DNA of 64,000 nucleotides from Xenorhabdus yunnanensis (lineage in GTDB: Bacteria > Pseudomonadota > Gammaproteobacteria > Enterobacterales > Enterobacteriaceae), in the NCBI RefSeq assembly GCF_028598805.1, contig NZ_JAQRFI010000008.1:48369-112368 (forward strand), given 5' to 3'. Below the pieces are notes generated by a model. That model searched no databases. It had not been told where the DNA came from and saw nothing but the letters and a program-made list of their open reading frames with translations. The position numbers and the translations under genes are program-made. Shown here piece after piece: positions 28,900 through 39,303 of this stretch. Numbering within the stretch: position 1 is the stretch's first letter; every line of letters starts with the position of its first letter.

Positions 28900-30273
28900 T
28901 TAACGACTCGAACGCTTCAGAACATAATGAGCTGGTTGCTTTTGTGTCCATAGTATGCGGTAGCCCATCATGATTGCCGCCGCAGTTAAACCAATAATGA
29001 ATCCAATCCAGAAACCCTGTGGCCCCATTGGTTGAGTTACATAATCAGTCAACGCCAGAATATAGCCACTAGGCAGCCCTAAGAGCCAATAAGCAATAAA
29101 AGTGATAAAGAAAATAGAACGTGTATCTTTGTATCCACGCAATACCCCCGACCCAATGACCTGAACCGCATCAGAAAGCTGGTAAATAGCGGCAAACAGC
29201 ATCAAGTGAGAGGCGAGAATAACGACTTCGGCGTTATCGTTATACATGAATGCAATGCGTTCGCGTAACAGTATTGTGAAGGTCGCAGTTATGCAAGCAA
29301 TAATTAGGCCAACAATAAGGCCCGTATAGGCGGATATTTTGGCACCTTCAGTTGATTTTTGGCCTAAGTTATAACCGACGCGAATGGTTGCAGCGATCCC
29401 CAATGACAGCGGGAACATAAACATCATGGAGCTGAAATTGAGTGATATCTGATGCCCTGCAACGGCAACTACACCAAGTGGAGAAACCAATAATGAGACA
29501 ACAGCAAACAGCGTAACCTCAAAGAACATTGCCAAAGCGATTGGTAAGCCAAGCAGTGCAATACGTTTTTGCGTATGCCATTCAGGGCCTGCAAAATTAT
29601 TGAATGTTTGGATATCCTTTTGGGAAGGAGAGTGTTTCACATATACAAGTAGCAACAGAAACATAACCCAGTAAACCGCGGCAGTTGCGACACCACAGCC
29701 TACACCGCCCAATGCAGGCGCACCAAATTTACCGTAAATGAAAATATAGTTAACGGGGATATTGACCAATAACCCAGCAATGCCGATTATCATTGCTGGT
29801 TTAGTTTTCGATAACCCTTCACATTGACCGCGTAAGACCTGATAGAACAAATAACCTGGCGCTCCCCACATGATGGCGTGGATAAAGTTCGTGGCTTTTT
29901 GCGCCAATACAGGATCGACATTATGCTGTGCTTCTATAATAAATTGGCTGTTATACAATACAGCGATGACCAATATAGAAAGGAAGGCTGCAAGCCAGAA
30001 CCCTTGTTGGATTTGACCGGCAACATTTTTTCTCTGACCAGATCCATTCATGTGTGCCACGATGGGTGTCAAAGCGAGTAATAAGCCTTGACCAAACAGA
30101 ATGGTTGGCAACCAGATTGATGTGCCAACGGCAACAGCTGACATCTCAACAGCACCGGCTTTACCAGCCATGACTGTATCGACGAATCCCATCGCAGTTT
30201 GTGAAAACTGTGCAATGATGACGGGGATCCCTAGAGCGAGCAAACTACGCGCTTCATTTAAATATTTCTGCAC
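28900..30273 (-). CDS. mdtK: MdtK, MATE-family multidrug efflux pump
   Basis: Inner-membrane Na+/H+-coupled exporter of drugs and cationic compounds, 457 residues from GTG 30273, which has AAGGTG upstream and gives exactly the E. coli length (starts MQKYLNEA); a GTG three codons earlier is also in frame. Twelve hydrophobic spans in two halves; [30 protein letters not shown] and [12 protein letters not shown] are conserved MATE stretches. Confidence 0.95.
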   Translation of the reverse strand: MQKYLNEARSLLALGIPVIIAQFSQTAMGFVDTVMAGKAGAVEMSAVAVGTSIWLPTILFGQGLLLALTPIVAHMNGSGQRKNVAGQIQQGFWLAAFLSILVIAVLYNSQFIIEAQHNVDPVLAQKATNFIHAIMWGAPGYLFYQVLRGQCEGLSKTKPAMIIGIAGLLVNIPVNYIFIYGKFGAPALGGVGCGVATAAVYWVMFLLLLVYVKHSPSQKDIQTFNNFAGPEWHTQKRIALLGLPIALAMFFEVTLFAVVSLLVSPLGVVAVAGHQISLNFSSMMFMFPLSLGIAATIRVGYNLGQKSTEGAKISAYTGLIVGLIIACITATFTILLRERIAFMYNDNAEVVILASHLMLFAAIYQLSDAVQVIGSGVLRGYKDTRSIFFITFIAYWLLGLPSGYILALTDYVTQPMGPQGFWIGFIIGLTAAAIMMGYRILWTQKQPAHYVLKRSSR

Positions 30274-30473
30274 GTACGACACCTTTTTTGATTGAAAATT
30301 AATGAGAAAAACAAGGAATATTTTTTGCGAGCAAACGATGTTATTAGAAAATATATCGCTTATAAACTTCTATATTGTATAGAACTCATTTTATTAATCC
30401 AATCATTGCACGATGTTTATACTCAATAATTGAGGCAGGATGATTGAAGCAACACTCAACTGAAACTAAACTT

Positions 30474-30600
30474 AACCGGAATAGTGTTTTAAACAGAATG
30501 ATGTTTAGGCAATTTAGTGTTTAGGTGCATGTTTAAACGAGATGGTATTTAAATGTAATGGTGCTTAACCGGAATAGTGTTTAAACGCAGTGAGTGGGTT
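30474..30600. repeat. 16 bp degenerate tandem repeat, about eight units, upstream of ribE
   Basis: Units begin at 30474, 30490, 30507, 30523 (short, 12 bp), 30535, 30551, 30567 and 30583, in the style AACCGGAATAGTGTTT. The first and seventh are identical while others drift. The array fills most of the gap from mdtK to ribE; no FMN riboswitch-like sequence is seen there. Confidence 0.85.
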
Positions 30601-30638
30601 AAACTACCCTGTTAGATGAAATTATTAAAGAGGTTCCC

Positions 30639-31283
30639 ATGTTTACAGGTATCGTTCAGGGAAAAGCGCCGATAGTTGCCATTGATGAAAAAATGCATTT
30701 TCGGACTCATGTTGTTAAATTTCCGGCAGAATTATTGCCCGGAATTGAAACGGGAGCTTCTGTTTCCCACAATGGTTGCTGTCTGACTGTGACCAAGATT
30801 AATGGTGATTCCATCAGTTTTGATTTAATGAAAGAAACATTGCGTTTGACCAATCTTGGCGAAATTAGGGTAGGTGATTTAGTCAATCTGGAAAGAGCGG
30901 CTAAATTTGGTGATGAAATTGGTGGGCATTTGATGTCCGGTCATGTTATTACAACAGCAGAAATTGCCAAAATATTCACTTCTGAAAATAACCATGAAAT
31001 ATGGTTTCGAATTCACGATAAGGCATTGATGAAATATATCCTGCACAAAGGGTTTATTGGCATTGATGGGATTAGCCTGACAATTGGGGATGTAGTAAAT
31101 AATCGTTTTTGTGTTCATTTGATCCCAGAAACATTAGAGCGCACAACTCTGGGCAAAAAACGTTTAGGTGAAAAGGTTAATATTGAGATTGACCCACAAA
31201 CCCAAGCAATCATAGATACCGTTGAACGAGTTATGGCTCAGAAAGAACAGGAAAGATTATTATTACAGACTGAAGGACAATAA
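30639..31283 (+). CDS. ribE: RibE (RibC), riboflavin synthase alpha chain
   Basis: Makes riboflavin from two molecules of 6,7-dimethyl-8-ribityllumazine. It has 214 residues in two similar lumazine-binding barrels: MFTGIVQG and GCCLTV in the first, GGHLMSGHV linking, [13 protein letters not shown] in the second. The C-terminal helix forms the trimer. AAAGAGG precedes the start. It converges on cfa across a 25 bp inverted repeat. Confidence 0.96.
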   Translation: MFTGIVQGKAPIVAIDEKMHFRTHVVKFPAELLPGIETGASVSHNGCCLTVTKINGDSISFDLMKETLRLTNLGEIRVGDLVNLERAAKFGDEIGGHLMSGHVITTAEIAKIFTSENNHEIWFRIHDKALMKYILHKGFIGIDGISLTIGDVVNNRFCVHLIPETLERTTLGKKRLGEKVNIEIDPQTQAIIDTVERVMAQKEQERLLLQTEGQ

Positions 31284-31317
31284 AAAGTATTTCCAAGTTG
31301 TGCCATTGATTTTGTGG

Positions 31318-31370
31318 TAGCGTTCTCAAAGCTACAGAAATGATATTTCTGTAGCTTTGAGAACGCTACT
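31318..31370. repeat. 25 bp perfect inverted repeat between ribE and cfa
   Basis: The arm GTAGCGTTCTCAAAGCTAC + AGAAAT (31318-31342) is followed by a three-base loop GAT and its exact reverse complement (31346-31370). Each arm also holds a short inner palindrome (GTAGC...GCTAC). There is no T run, so it is not a textbook terminator, though it sits between two convergent genes and may stop both. Confidence 0.92.
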
Positions 31371-31379
31371 TGAGGAGAA

Positions 31380-32531
31380 CTATCTAGGTACTCTCAATCC
31401 TTTTTCAATACCCTGTGGACTAAATATTATCTGCCATAACTGAATATCTCTTGATCGGAATGCGCCTGCACAGGCATTCAGGTAATAGCTGAACATCCGT
31501 TTGAAGCGTGGGCTGTAATTATGTTCTATTTCGTGCCAACTGGTCGTAAATCGTTCATACCATGCCATGAGTGTCCGGTCATAATCTGCTCCAAAGTTGT
31601 GCCAATCTTCCATGACAAACTTTCCATTAGTTGCTTTGGCAATTTTAGAGATTGATGGTAAGCAGCCATTGGGGAAAATATATTTGCTGATCCAGGCATC
31701 AGCTCCTGATTTATCAACATTGGAACCGATGGTATGGAGAAGGAACAGACCATCAGGAGTCAGGTTCTTTTTCACCATATTGAAATAATTGTCATAATTT
31801 TTAGGGCCAACGTGCTCAAACATACCAACAGACACAACGCGATCAAACTGAAGGTTAAGGTTTCGGTAATCTTCAAGGATTATTTTTACATTTAGATCCT
31901 TGCAACGTTCCTGCGCATATTTTTGTTGTTCAGCTGAAATCGTTACCCCTGTGACAGATACTCCGTAGTTTTTTGCTGCATAAGCTGCCAAGCCTCCCCA
32001 TCCACAGCCGATATCTAATAAAGTCATGTCAGGGGATAATTGTAGTTTTTCACAAATCAGGCGGAGCTTATGGGATTGTGCTTCTTCCAGTGTATTGGTA
32101 TCTTTCCAATACCCGCAAGAATATTGCATATGAGGATCAAGCATCCGAGTAAAAAGGTCATTGCCTAAATTATAATGTTCTTTACCTACAATCCAAGCTC
32201 GTTTGGGAGATTGTAAATTGAATAAACGAGATATAATTATCTTGAAAATATCTTTAGCATTTTTAGGAATATGGTGTTCCAGACCTGCCCGTAATATTTT
32301 ATAAAAGAAAATATCAAGGCGATCACATTCCCACCAGCCATCCATATAACTCTCACCCAGACCCAAAGAACCTTCTTTCAATACGCGCTTATAGAAGTCA
32401 GGATTTTTAATGCGAATATCGAAAGGACGCTTGCCATTGATCTCAATATCCGTTTCCTGAAGCAATTCATGGGCGATCCTATACCAAGAATCAGTTATTG
32501 TTTTTTTACCTTCAACGAAAGATGAACTCAT
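31380..32531 (-). CDS. cfa: Cfa, cyclopropane-fatty-acyl-phospholipid synthase
   Basis: Methylates unsaturated membrane phospholipid chains with S-adenosylmethionine to make cyclopropane rings, protecting stationary or acid-stressed cells. It has 383 residues (E. coli 382). SAM-binding motif TLLDIGCGWGGLA (near residue 170), and FDRVVSVGMFEHVG; the N-terminal part binds lipid. It lies next to ribE and punC as in E. coli. The 290-base upstream gap shows no clear motif. Confidence 0.96.
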   Translation of the reverse strand: MSSSFVEGKKTITDSWYRIAHELLQETDIEINGKRPFDIRIKNPDFYKRVLKEGSLGLGESYMDGWWECDRLDIFFYKILRAGLEHHIPKNAKDIFKIIISRLFNLQSPKRAWIVGKEHYNLGNDLFTRMLDPHMQYSCGYWKDTNTLEEAQSHKLRLICEKLQLSPDMTLLDIGCGWGGLAAYAAKNYGVSVTGVTISAEQQKYAQERCKDLNVKIILEDYRNLNLQFDRVVSVGMFEHVGPKNYDNYFNMVKKNLTPDGLFLLHTIGSNVDKSGADAWISKYIFPNGCLPSISKIAKATNGKFVMEDWHNFGADYDRTLMAWYERFTTSWHEIEHNYSPRFKRMFSYYLNACAGAFRSRDIQLWQIIFSPQGIEKGLRVPR

Positions 32532-32822
32532 ATACTCTCCAACATTTGTGTGATGGAATTTTGAGGCGTCACTTTGTAGCTGATTTTTATTATGTTAAAA
32601 CCTCGAAGATTTATTAGGAAATAATATGGAAATTACATTGAGAGCACATATTGCCTATTCATCCTGAAATTAAATAGAGCTTCAGTGCTCTGAAAGACCT
32701 CAAATTCCGAGTTTTTAGAATAATGAATCTGTATGAGTATATGAGTGAAATGGTATTTAAACAATCATCTAAAAGTCACATAATGATGTAACCTTTAGAT
32801 GATAATGTTCTTAATTATTATT

Positions 32823-33995
32823 TTATTTAGTAACTTTTTTTTGCAACCAATAACCGACAGCCATTGGAACAGAAGTCAATGCCATTATTGTTGCAGTCGA
32901 TACAAGAGGAGATTCCATAAATATAGAAACTATCATGCTTGCGACAAAACAAAGGCCCAATTGCAGGGTATTTTGTAATGCAGCAGCCTTGCCACTATTC
33001 TTGGGGTAAACAGATAGGGCATTTGCCACGGCAATTGGATAGGATGCACCATTCACAGCAGCCATCACACAAAAAGGAATAAGAATGGTCATGAATGAAG
33101 GTTCACCTAATATGGAAATCAGGTAAATAATAGTCATGCTCACAGCGTAACCCACCAATAAAAATGGGAATACTGTTTCGCTTTTTACTTTTTCCAATAA
33201 GATACGGCAACCATATCCACCGATCATAAATGCCAGAGTTTGGGGAATATAGCTTAGGCCAATGTCGGTAGAGTCATAACCCATATTTTTCAAAATTGTT
33301 GGTGAACCAGTTAACCAAGCAAAAAAACCTGCACTGCAAGATGCATAAATCAATACATTTCCGCTAAAAACTGGGTGAGCTAGTAGTGTAAAGAAAGAAA
33401 CTGCTTTCGTATCGGAGCTGGTTTCGATATTAATATGGTTATTTTTCAGAAAAAATGTAGGTATTAGCAGTAATAGCGTTACGATCATTAAAACAAGGAA
33501 AATGATTCTCCAGCCACTATGTGTCAATAACCATGCGCCCAACAAAGGGGCAAGAGCGGGGGACAGGGCGACCAGAGGCATAATCATGGCGAAAACACGT
33601 TTAGTACGCTCTGCATCATACCTATCGACAACCAAAGCCTGCCAAGTAACTGCGGCAGAACAAACCCCAACTGCCTGCATAAATCTCAATATAAGCAACT
33701 GGATAGGATCAGTTATCCAGAGCATACCTAAACAGCTAATGGAAAACAGGGATAGTCCGATAATAAGAACAGGTTTTCTACCTAAACGGTCAGACAATTG
33801 CCCCCATAAAAGTTGGGCAAAAGCAAACCCGGCAAGAAAAATACTGAGGCTCGCACTAATGGCACTTGTTGATGTATCTAATTCTTTTTTCATTATGTCA
33901 AAAGCAGGTAGATACATATCAATGGCCAAAAAGCCGAGCATACTCAAGCCTGCGAGATAAAACATGAATGGAATGGAGTTTTTATTTGTTGTCAT
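32823..33995 (-). CDS. punC: PunC (YdhC), MFS purine nucleoside exporter
   Basis: Twelve-span major facilitator protein, 390 residues from ATG 33995; a longer 20-codon reading upstream lacks support from the family. LSDRLGRKPVLI is the MFS loop 2-3 motif and RFMQAVGVCSAAVTWQAL is the drug:H+ antiporter-1 motif. The E. coli homologue was renamed PunC for purine efflux under control of PunR, the divergent neighbour here. Confidence 0.88.
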   Translation of the reverse strand: MTTNKNSIPFMFYLAGLSMLGFLAIDMYLPAFDIMKKELDTSTSAISASLSIFLAGFAFAQLLWGQLSDRLGRKPVLIIGLSLFSISCLGMLWITDPIQLLILRFMQAVGVCSAAVTWQALVVDRYDAERTKRVFAMIMPLVALSPALAPLLGAWLLTHSGWRIIFLVLMIVTLLLLIPTFFLKNNHINIETSSDTKAVSFFTLLAHPVFSGNVLIYASCSAGFFAWLTGSPTILKNMGYDSTDIGLSYIPQTLAFMIGGYGCRILLEKVKSETVFPFLLVGYAVSMTIIYLISILGEPSFMTILIPFCVMAAVNGASYPIAVANALSVYPKNSGKAAALQNTLQLGLCFVASMIVSIFMESPLVSTATIMALTSVPMAVGYWLQKKVTK

Positions 33996-34118
33996 TGTGT
34001 GAATAACTTGATGTGGTAGTTGATAAATAAATATTCGGCTTATTTTATATGGCATGATTTTTACTTGTGAAGCGGTAATATTTGCACAGTGCCATGAAAA
34101 AAATTGAAAGGAAGATAT

Positions 34119-35027
34119 ATGTGGTCTGAATACTCTCTGGAAGTCGTTGATGCTATTGCCAGAACAGGAAGTTTCAGTGCGGCTGCATCAGAGCTTCACC
34201 GTGTGCCTTCTGCTATCAGTTATACGGTCAAACAGCTTGAAGAATGGTTGGCAGTGCCTTTGTTTGAACGTCGTCACCGTGATGTTGATTTAACTGAAGC
34301 GGGGGCTATTTTTGTCAAAGAAGCTCGTTCTGTTATCAAAAAAATGAATCACACCCGGCACCAGTGTCAACAAGTTGCTAATGGTTGGCGGGGACAATTT
34401 AGTATTGCAGTTGATCAGGTAGTAAAACCAGAGCGAACTCTTCGGCTAATTTTGGATTTTTATCGCCATTTTCCAGATATTGAATTATTTATCTATCCCG
34501 AAGTTTTCAATGGCGTATGGGATGCCTTGGTAGACGAACGAGTGGATGTTGCTATCGGGGCAACACGTGCTTCCCCTGTTGGGGAGCAATATAGCTTCAG
34601 GGATATGGGGTTCATGCCATGGCTATGTGTCGCCAGCCCTGGACATGAACTGGCAGCGATATCAGGAAAATTGGATGATGACAAAATGCGGCCTTACCCC
34701 AGTTTATGTCTCGAGGATACTTCACGCAGCCTGCCTAAACGTGATACTTGGGCTTTGGATAACCAACGGAGATTGATTGTTCCTGATTGGGATTCTGGAT
34801 TAAGTTGCGTGATGGATGGATTGTGTGTAGGAATGGTTCCCAAGCACCGTGCACTACCGCTGATCCGTAAAGACAAGCTGACTACACTCGAACTTGAACA
34901 ACCATTGCCTGATAGCCCATGCTGCTTGACATGGTCGCAAAAAAGCCATTCACCGGCATTAAGTTGGTTACTTGATTATCTAGGGGATAGCGAAACGCTT
35001 AATGCTGAATGGCTGCAAGAAAATTAA
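34119..35027 (+). CDS. punR: PunR (YdhB), LysR-family regulator
   Basis: LysR-type regulator of 302 residues with the winged helix-turn-helix at residues 1-60 (TGSFSAAASELHRVPSAISY) and a C-terminal effector-binding domain. The start is ATG 34119 with AAAGGAAG before it, not the upstream TTG 34104. It is divergent from punC, the gene its E. coli homologue activates; the 123-base spacer should hold its site. Confidence 0.9.
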   Translation: MWSEYSLEVVDAIARTGSFSAAASELHRVPSAISYTVKQLEEWLAVPLFERRHRDVDLTEAGAIFVKEARSVIKKMNHTRHQCQQVANGWRGQFSIAVDQVVKPERTLRLILDFYRHFPDIELFIYPEVFNGVWDALVDERVDVAIGATRASPVGEQYSFRDMGFMPWLCVASPGHELAAISGKLDDDKMRPYPSLCLEDTSRSLPKRDTWALDNQRRLIVPDWDSGLSCVMDGLCVGMVPKHRALPLIRKDKLTTLELEQPLPDSPCCLTWSQKSHSPALSWLLDYLGDSETLNAEWLQEN

Positions 35028-35030
35028 CCG

Positions 35031-36056
35031 TCAGCGACGATAATCAATAAAAGGTCCATCCGTAACAGAGCGCCGTTCAACAAGGCGTGGGTGGACTTCA
35101 ATAGTTTGTACATCCTCACGTTTATTGACGATTCTGTCCAGTAACATCGAAAAAGCCATTTGCCCTAAACGTTCTTTGGGTTGGTGGATGGTTGTCAAAG
35201 CTGGCGTGAAATAGCGGGCATTGCGAATATTGTCATAACCGATAATTGAGATATCTTGGGGAACACGTAATCCCAACTCATCGGCTGCACAAATCGCTCC
35301 CATTGCCATGACATCACCACCGCAAAAAACAGCCGTTGGGCGATGTTTCTGATTAAGGATCTTGCACATGGCTTGATAACCGGACTCAGGTTCAAAATCA
35401 CCCTGAACAATCCACTCATCCCGAATAGTGATATTAGCTTCCTTCAGTGCCTTGAGAAAACCTTGATGGCGCCCTCCGCCAGTGTTTCTTGCTAATGGCC
35501 CAGGGATGGATGCAATATCACGATGACCGCGCTCAATGAGATAACGTCCAGCTAAATAACCTCCATGAAAAGCATTATCAATAATTGCATCGGTAAAATC
35601 CCCTCTGGATTCTCCCCAATCCATCACTACCATAGGAATATTACGATAGCCTTCCAGCATACCTAAAAGCTGTTCAGGGTACTCTGAACACATGACCAGC
35701 AAACCATCTACGCGTTTTTGCGCCAGCATCGCGAGATAAGCTTTTTGTTTATCAAGGTTGTTATGAGAATTACATAAAATCAATGTATAACCTTTGCTAT
35801 AGCAGCTATTTTCAACAGATTCTATGATCTCAGCAAAATAAGGTGCTTCACTTGACGTTGCCAATAATCCAATGGATTTGGTATGGTTAACTTTCAAACT
35901 ACGGGCAACGGCACTGGGAGAATAGTTCAATTCCTTAATAGCAGCCCAAACTGCAGCTTTTGTATCTTCGGCGACGAAACGGGTTTTATTGATAACATGG
36001 GATACCGTTGTGGTCGAAACACCAGCGCATTTAGCCACATCTTTGATCGTTGCCAT
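35031..36056 (-). CDS. purR: PurR, purine repressor (LacI family)
   Basis: Repressor of purine synthesis genes with hypoxanthine or guanine as corepressor. It has 341 residues, as in E. coli. N-terminal LacI helix-turn-helix [19 protein letters not shown], hinge helix [11 protein letters not shown], then a periplasmic-binding-protein-like core. AGGAGT precedes the start. It converges on punR, with stops only four bases apart. Confidence 0.96.
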   Translation of the reverse strand: MATIKDVAKCAGVSTTTVSHVINKTRFVAEDTKAAVWAAIKELNYSPSAVARSLKVNHTKSIGLLATSSEAPYFAEIIESVENSCYSKGYTLILCNSHNNLDKQKAYLAMLAQKRVDGLLVMCSEYPEQLLGMLEGYRNIPMVVMDWGESRGDFTDAIIDNAFHGGYLAGRYLIERGHRDIASIPGPLARNTGGGRHQGFLKALKEANITIRDEWIVQGDFEPESGYQAMCKILNQKHRPTAVFCGGDVMAMGAICAADELGLRVPQDISIIGYDNIRNARYFTPALTTIHQPKERLGQMAFSMLLDRIVNKREDVQTIEVHPRLVERRSVTDGPFIDYRR

Positions 36057-36092
36057 GATAAAAAGGACTCCTGACCTTATGGTCTAACTTTA

Positions 36093-36171
36093 TATACCCT
36101 TTATCTTTCAAATTCGTTTGGTTGACCGCACTTACTTGCATTCCACCGAGGTCTGAAATCTATCGGGTATA
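36093..36171. repeat. ERIC-like repeat, degenerate (79 bp)
   Basis: Ends TATACCCTTTATCTTTC and GAAATCTATCGGGTATA are recognisable; the centre is divergent. It is in the 372-base gap between purR and ynhF. Confidence 0.6.
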
Positions 36172-36355
36172 GATATTTGTTAATCGTTTGCCAACATATT
36201 TATATAGAGAGTGGTGGTTGGCAATAATTTAGCGATAAACCTTGAATTTTGTCTGATCTAGCTCAAAAGTGAAAGTAATAATCAATGCTATAAAGAGTAT
36301 GGATTAAATATTGCAGTATGTTTTTTAAATAATACGGCAAATGACCACTTAAAAA

Positions 36356-36400
36356 TTATGGTATTAAAACTTATGTTATTAAAACTTATAGTATTGGGGT
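36356..36400. repeat. 15 bp tandem repeat, three units
   Basis: Units at 36356, 36371 and 36386: TTATGGTATTAAAAC, TTATGTTATTAAAAC and a divergent third. It ends 29 bases before the ynhF start. Confidence 0.65.
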
Positions 36401-36428
36401 GTCTTAATTTTCACATTGAGGAAGTTCT

Positions 36429-36515
36429 ATGGATACAGATCTGAAGTTGGGATTATTGGCTGCTGGTAGTACATTAATCATGATTGTTTTTCTGGGAAGC
36501 CTCTGTCTGATCTGA
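36429..36515 (+). CDS. ynhF: YnhF-type small membrane protein
   Basis: 28-residue peptide, one hydrophobic span (residues about 7-27). It begins MDTDLKLG, like MSTDLKFS of E. coli YnhF, and lies near purR. GAGGAA lies six bases before the ATG. Function of the family is unknown beyond location in the inner membrane. A long-loop hairpin (GGGCGGGTT 36571-36579 / AACCTGCCC 36612-36620) follows and may terminate it. Confidence 0.75.
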   Translation: MDTDLKLGLLAAGSTLIMIVFLGSLCLI

Positions 36516-36654
36516 TCAAGATCTAAAAGAAGAATTTGTAACACCATTTGCTTTGAAGGTGTCGCTTTAAGGGCGGGTTCTCCAGCATTAGGAATTCAGA
36601 TAATGAAAGAAAACCTGCCCTAGTTATTTCAAACTGACATGAGAATTAATCTTA

Positions 36655-37233
36655 TTAAGCTAAGTTTTCTTCAACAAATTTCCAGTTGACCAGGGCCCAG
36701 AAATGCTCCAGATATTGAGGACGTGCATTACGGTAATCGATGTAATATGCGTGTTCCCAAACATCAACGGTCAGAACTGGTTTATCTTCACCAGTCAGTG
36801 GAGTTGCTGCATTAGAAGTGTTAACAATAGCCAGAGTACCGTCAGCTTTCTTGACCAACCAAGTCCAACCAGAACCAAAGTTTTTCAGGGCTGAGTCAGT
36901 GAACTGCTGCTTGAACTCAGCAAAAGAACCGAAAGCATTGTTGATAGCATCTGCTAATTTTCCGGTTGGTTCACCACCACCATTTGGTGACAGGCTATGC
37001 CAGTAGAAAGTATGGTTCCAAACTTGTGCAGCGTTATTGAAGATGCCGCCTTCAGATGTTTTGATTATTTCTTCCAGTGATTTCCCGGCGAGTTCGGTAT
37101 CTTTAATCAGATTATTCAGGTTTATAACATAAGTATTGTGATGTTTGCCGTAATGATATTCTAGAGTTTCTGCAGAAATGTGTGGTTCCAGGGCATCTTT
37201 GGCATAAGGTAATGCTGGTAATTCAAAAGACAT
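36655..37233 (-). CDS. sodB: SodB, iron superoxide dismutase
   Basis: Cytoplasmic Fe superoxide dismutase, 192 residues. The start is 37233 with AAGGAG seven bases before; a 13-codon extension upstream is not part of the family. Metal ligands His27, His74, Asp157 and His161 are all present ([11 protein letters not shown]). The start region reads GCAATGTC, the exact complement of GACATTGC in the core of the RyhB-type RNA at 52919, the same site used in E. coli. A palindrome AAACCATGGTTT lies 38 bases upstream (37271-37282). Confidence 0.96.
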   Translation of the reverse strand: MSFELPALPYAKDALEPHISAETLEYHYGKHHNTYVINLNNLIKDTELAGKSLEEIIKTSEGGIFNNAAQVWNHTFYWHSLSPNGGGEPTGKLADAINNAFGSFAEFKQQFTDSALKNFGSGWTWLVKKADGTLAIVNTSNAATPLTGEDKPVLTVDVWEHAYYIDYRNARPQYLEHFWALVNWKFVEENLA

Positions 37234-37597
37234 TGCATGCTCCTTTTTAATATCGGGTTTTTGGCTCCGCAAACCATGGTTTATAAAATACTAATCATGG
37301 GCAGGGCAAATTTAAGCTTATTATCATATTTGCTGTTTGGTAATTATCTTAACAACTTTTCTGCTAAATAACAGGAGAAAAGATACTACTAGGTTGCGAA
37401 CTGACGTAGAACTGAACTGTAACATGGATTAGATACAGTCAGTTGGAATGAAAATATCTAGTGATTACTTGTTGCAGATCATGGTGAAAATTTGCCACAT
37501 AAAGTTCACGGTAGAAAAATTAGAGTAGAAAGTGGTATTCTGAATCAATCTTTATCTAATACTGATGAATAGCGCTTGCAGTTTTAAGGAAGCAAAA

Positions 37598-37987
37598 ATG
37601 ACGAATATTAATACGAATACTAACACGGTTACTGATACAACAGCAGATGCGGTTATTGAGAAAATCGAACGCCAGATCAGAGAAAACCCAATTCTGCTAT
37701 ATATGAAAGGTTCTCCGAAACTGCCAAGCTGTGGCTTCTCTGCACAGACAGTTCAGGTTTTATCAGCTTGTGGTGAACGTTTTGCTTATGTGGATATTCT
37801 GCAAAATCCAGATATCCGTGCTCAATTGCCTAAATATGCAAATTGGCCGACCTTTCCTCAGCTTTGGGTTGATAGTGAACTGGTGGGAGGTTGTGACATT
37901 CTTGTTGAGATGTATCAGCGCGGTGAACTACAATCGTTGATCAAAGAGACTGCTGACAAGTATCGTGAGCAGGAAGAAGAGCAGTAA
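37598..37987 (+). CDS. grxD: GrxD, monothiol glutaredoxin 4
   Basis: Fe-S cluster carrier and delivery protein. The core has the monothiol motif CGFS, KGSPKLPSCGFSAQ, WPTFPQLWVDSELVGGCDI. From ATG 37598 (AAGGAAG upstream) it has 129 residues, with an Asn/Thr-rich 13-residue extension (NINTNTNTVTDTT) that E. coli GrxD (115) lacks. The first 11 codons of the longest ORF (from 37565) are rejected for lack of a ribosome site. Its own terminator follows. Confidence 0.95.
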   Translation: MTNINTNTNTVTDTTADAVIEKIERQIRENPILLYMKGSPKLPSCGFSAQTVQVLSACGERFAYVDILQNPDIRAQLPKYANWPTFPQLWVDSELVGGCDILVEMYQRGELQSLIKETADKYREQEEEQ

Positions 37988-38014
37988 TTCATCTGAATGA
38001 TGAATACTTTTCGT

Positions 38015-38043
38015 AGCCCCATACTTTTTATAGGTATGGGGCT
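38015..38043. terminator. Terminator between grxD and rnt
   Basis: Perfect 10-base stem AGCCCCATAC / GTATGGGGCT, nine-base loop, followed by TTTTTTT on the plus strand. It serves grxD and may also serve the convergent rnt. Confidence 0.88.
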
Positions 38044-38051
38044 TACTTTTT

Positions 38052-38711
38052 TTAGGACTCGCAGTCAGCAGTGTCAGGGGTTGGCAGTGGCCAACCACCT
38101 AACCGTTTCCAGCGATTAACAAGTTCGCAGAAAAGCAAGGCTGTTCGATCAGTATCATAAAGAGCGCTATGTGCTTGATTGCTGTCAAACGGAATGTCCG
38201 CAGTGATGCAGGCTTTGGCTAAAATTGTTTGACCAAGAACCAATCCGCTGAGTGCCGCAGTATCAAAAGTGGCGAACGGGTGGAATGGATTACGTTTCAA
38301 ACCAGAACGTTCAGCAGCGGCCGTGACAAAATTGTGATCAAAATTGGCATTATGGGCGACTATAATCGCGCGATTACAGTTAGTGTCTTTCATGCCTTTG
38401 CGGATCATTTTGAAAATAGCATGCAAGGCAGTGTATTCACTGACGGCTCCTCGTAAGGGATTTGTGGGATCAATGCCAGTGAAAGCGAGAGCGGCAGGAT
38501 CAAGGTTAGCTCCTTCAAAAGGCTCGATATGGAAATGCAGTGTATCAGCAGGTGTTAGCCAACCGTCATCATCCATTTTTAAAGTAATTGCAGCAATTTC
38601 AAGTAAAGCATCTGTACGTGCATTAAAACCGGCGGTTTCGACATCAATGACAACGGGATAGTAGCCACGAAAGCGTCCACTTAGCATATTTTGATCGTTT
38701 TGATTAGACAT
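38052..38711 (-). CDS. rnt: RNase T, 3'-5' exoribonuclease
   Basis: DEDD-family exonuclease that trims tRNA, 5S and 23S rRNA 3' ends. 219 residues. Active-site motifs: [10 protein letters not shown] (D, E), HNANFDHNF (D) and [12 protein letters not shown] (H, D). It acts as a dimer. It is transcribed leftward and converges on grxD, next to gloA as in E. coli. Confidence 0.95.
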   Translation of the reverse strand: MSNQNDQNMLSGRFRGYYPVVIDVETAGFNARTDALLEIAAITLKMDDDGWLTPADTLHFHIEPFEGANLDPAALAFTGIDPTNPLRGAVSEYTALHAIFKMIRKGMKDTNCNRAIIVAHNANFDHNFVTAAAERSGLKRNPFHPFATFDTAALSGLVLGQTILAKACITADIPFDSNQAHSALYDTDRTALLFCELVNRWKRLGGWPLPTPDTADCES

Positions 38712-38821
38712 CTGATTTTCAGTTCTTAGCTTCAGGATTCTGTTTTTGACTCTAGAATGGTGGACATTATGACAAAATTTGGTGTGCCTTGCAGAAGTAA
38801 TACTTATCTTATCAGGATAAG

Positions 38822-38845
38822 AAAGGGCAATAGGATATGCCCTTT
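38822..38845 (-). terminator. Terminator of gloA
   Basis: Eight-base stem AAAGGGCA / TGCCCTTT with T-rich sequence when read leftward, 50 bases past the gloA stop. Confidence 0.7.
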
Positions 38846-38895
38846 TGTATATGCATGAATAATTTCTAGCTATAACTTGGTATCTATTGATAGAG

Positions 38896-39303
38896 TTAAT
38901 TGCCTAATGCACTGCTGGCGCTTGTATTTTCGATGAGTTCAATCTTATAGCCATCGGGATCTTCAACGAATGCAATGACTGTTGTTCCGCCTTTAACTGG
39001 TCCTGCTTCGCGAACCACGTTCCCTCCAGCAAGTTTGATGCGTTCACAGGTTGCTGCAACATCATCAACGCCTAAGGCGATATGCCCAAATGCGGTTCCC
39101 ATTTCGTAGTTTTCAACACACCAATTGTGGGTTAGCTCAATGACTGCACCTTGGCTTTCATCGGTGTAACCAACAAATGCGAGAGAGTACTTATACTCTG
39201 GGTTTTCACTTGTGCGAAGTAAACGCATACCCATTACCTGAGTATAGAAATCAACCGAGCGCTGCATGTTGCCAACACGGATCATAGTATGGAGTAAACG
39301 CAT
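38896..39303 (-). CDS. gloA: GloA, glyoxalase I (lactoylglutathione lyase)
   Basis: Converts the methylglyoxal-glutathione adduct to S-lactoylglutathione. 135 residues, as in E. coli. The Ni ligands His5, Glu56, His74 and Glu122 are all in place. It forms a dimer with the active site shared. Single-gene unit with terminator, RBS GAGG before the start. Confidence 0.96.
   Translation of the reverse strand: MRLLHTMIRVGNMQRSVDFYTQVMGMRLLRTSENPEYKYSLAFVGYTDESQGAVIELTHNWCVENYEMGTAFGHIALGVDDVAATCERIKLAGGNVVREAGPVKGGTTVIAFVEDPDGYKIELIENTSASSALGN

Noticed and set aside
30283..30638. Possible FMN riboswitch upstream of ribE
   Set aside because: No RFN-element motifs are present; the region is explained by the 16 bp tandem repeat.
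36180..36195. PurR operator upstream of purR
   Set aside because: Only a half site (GGCAAACG) matches; the other half does not, so it is too weak to claim.
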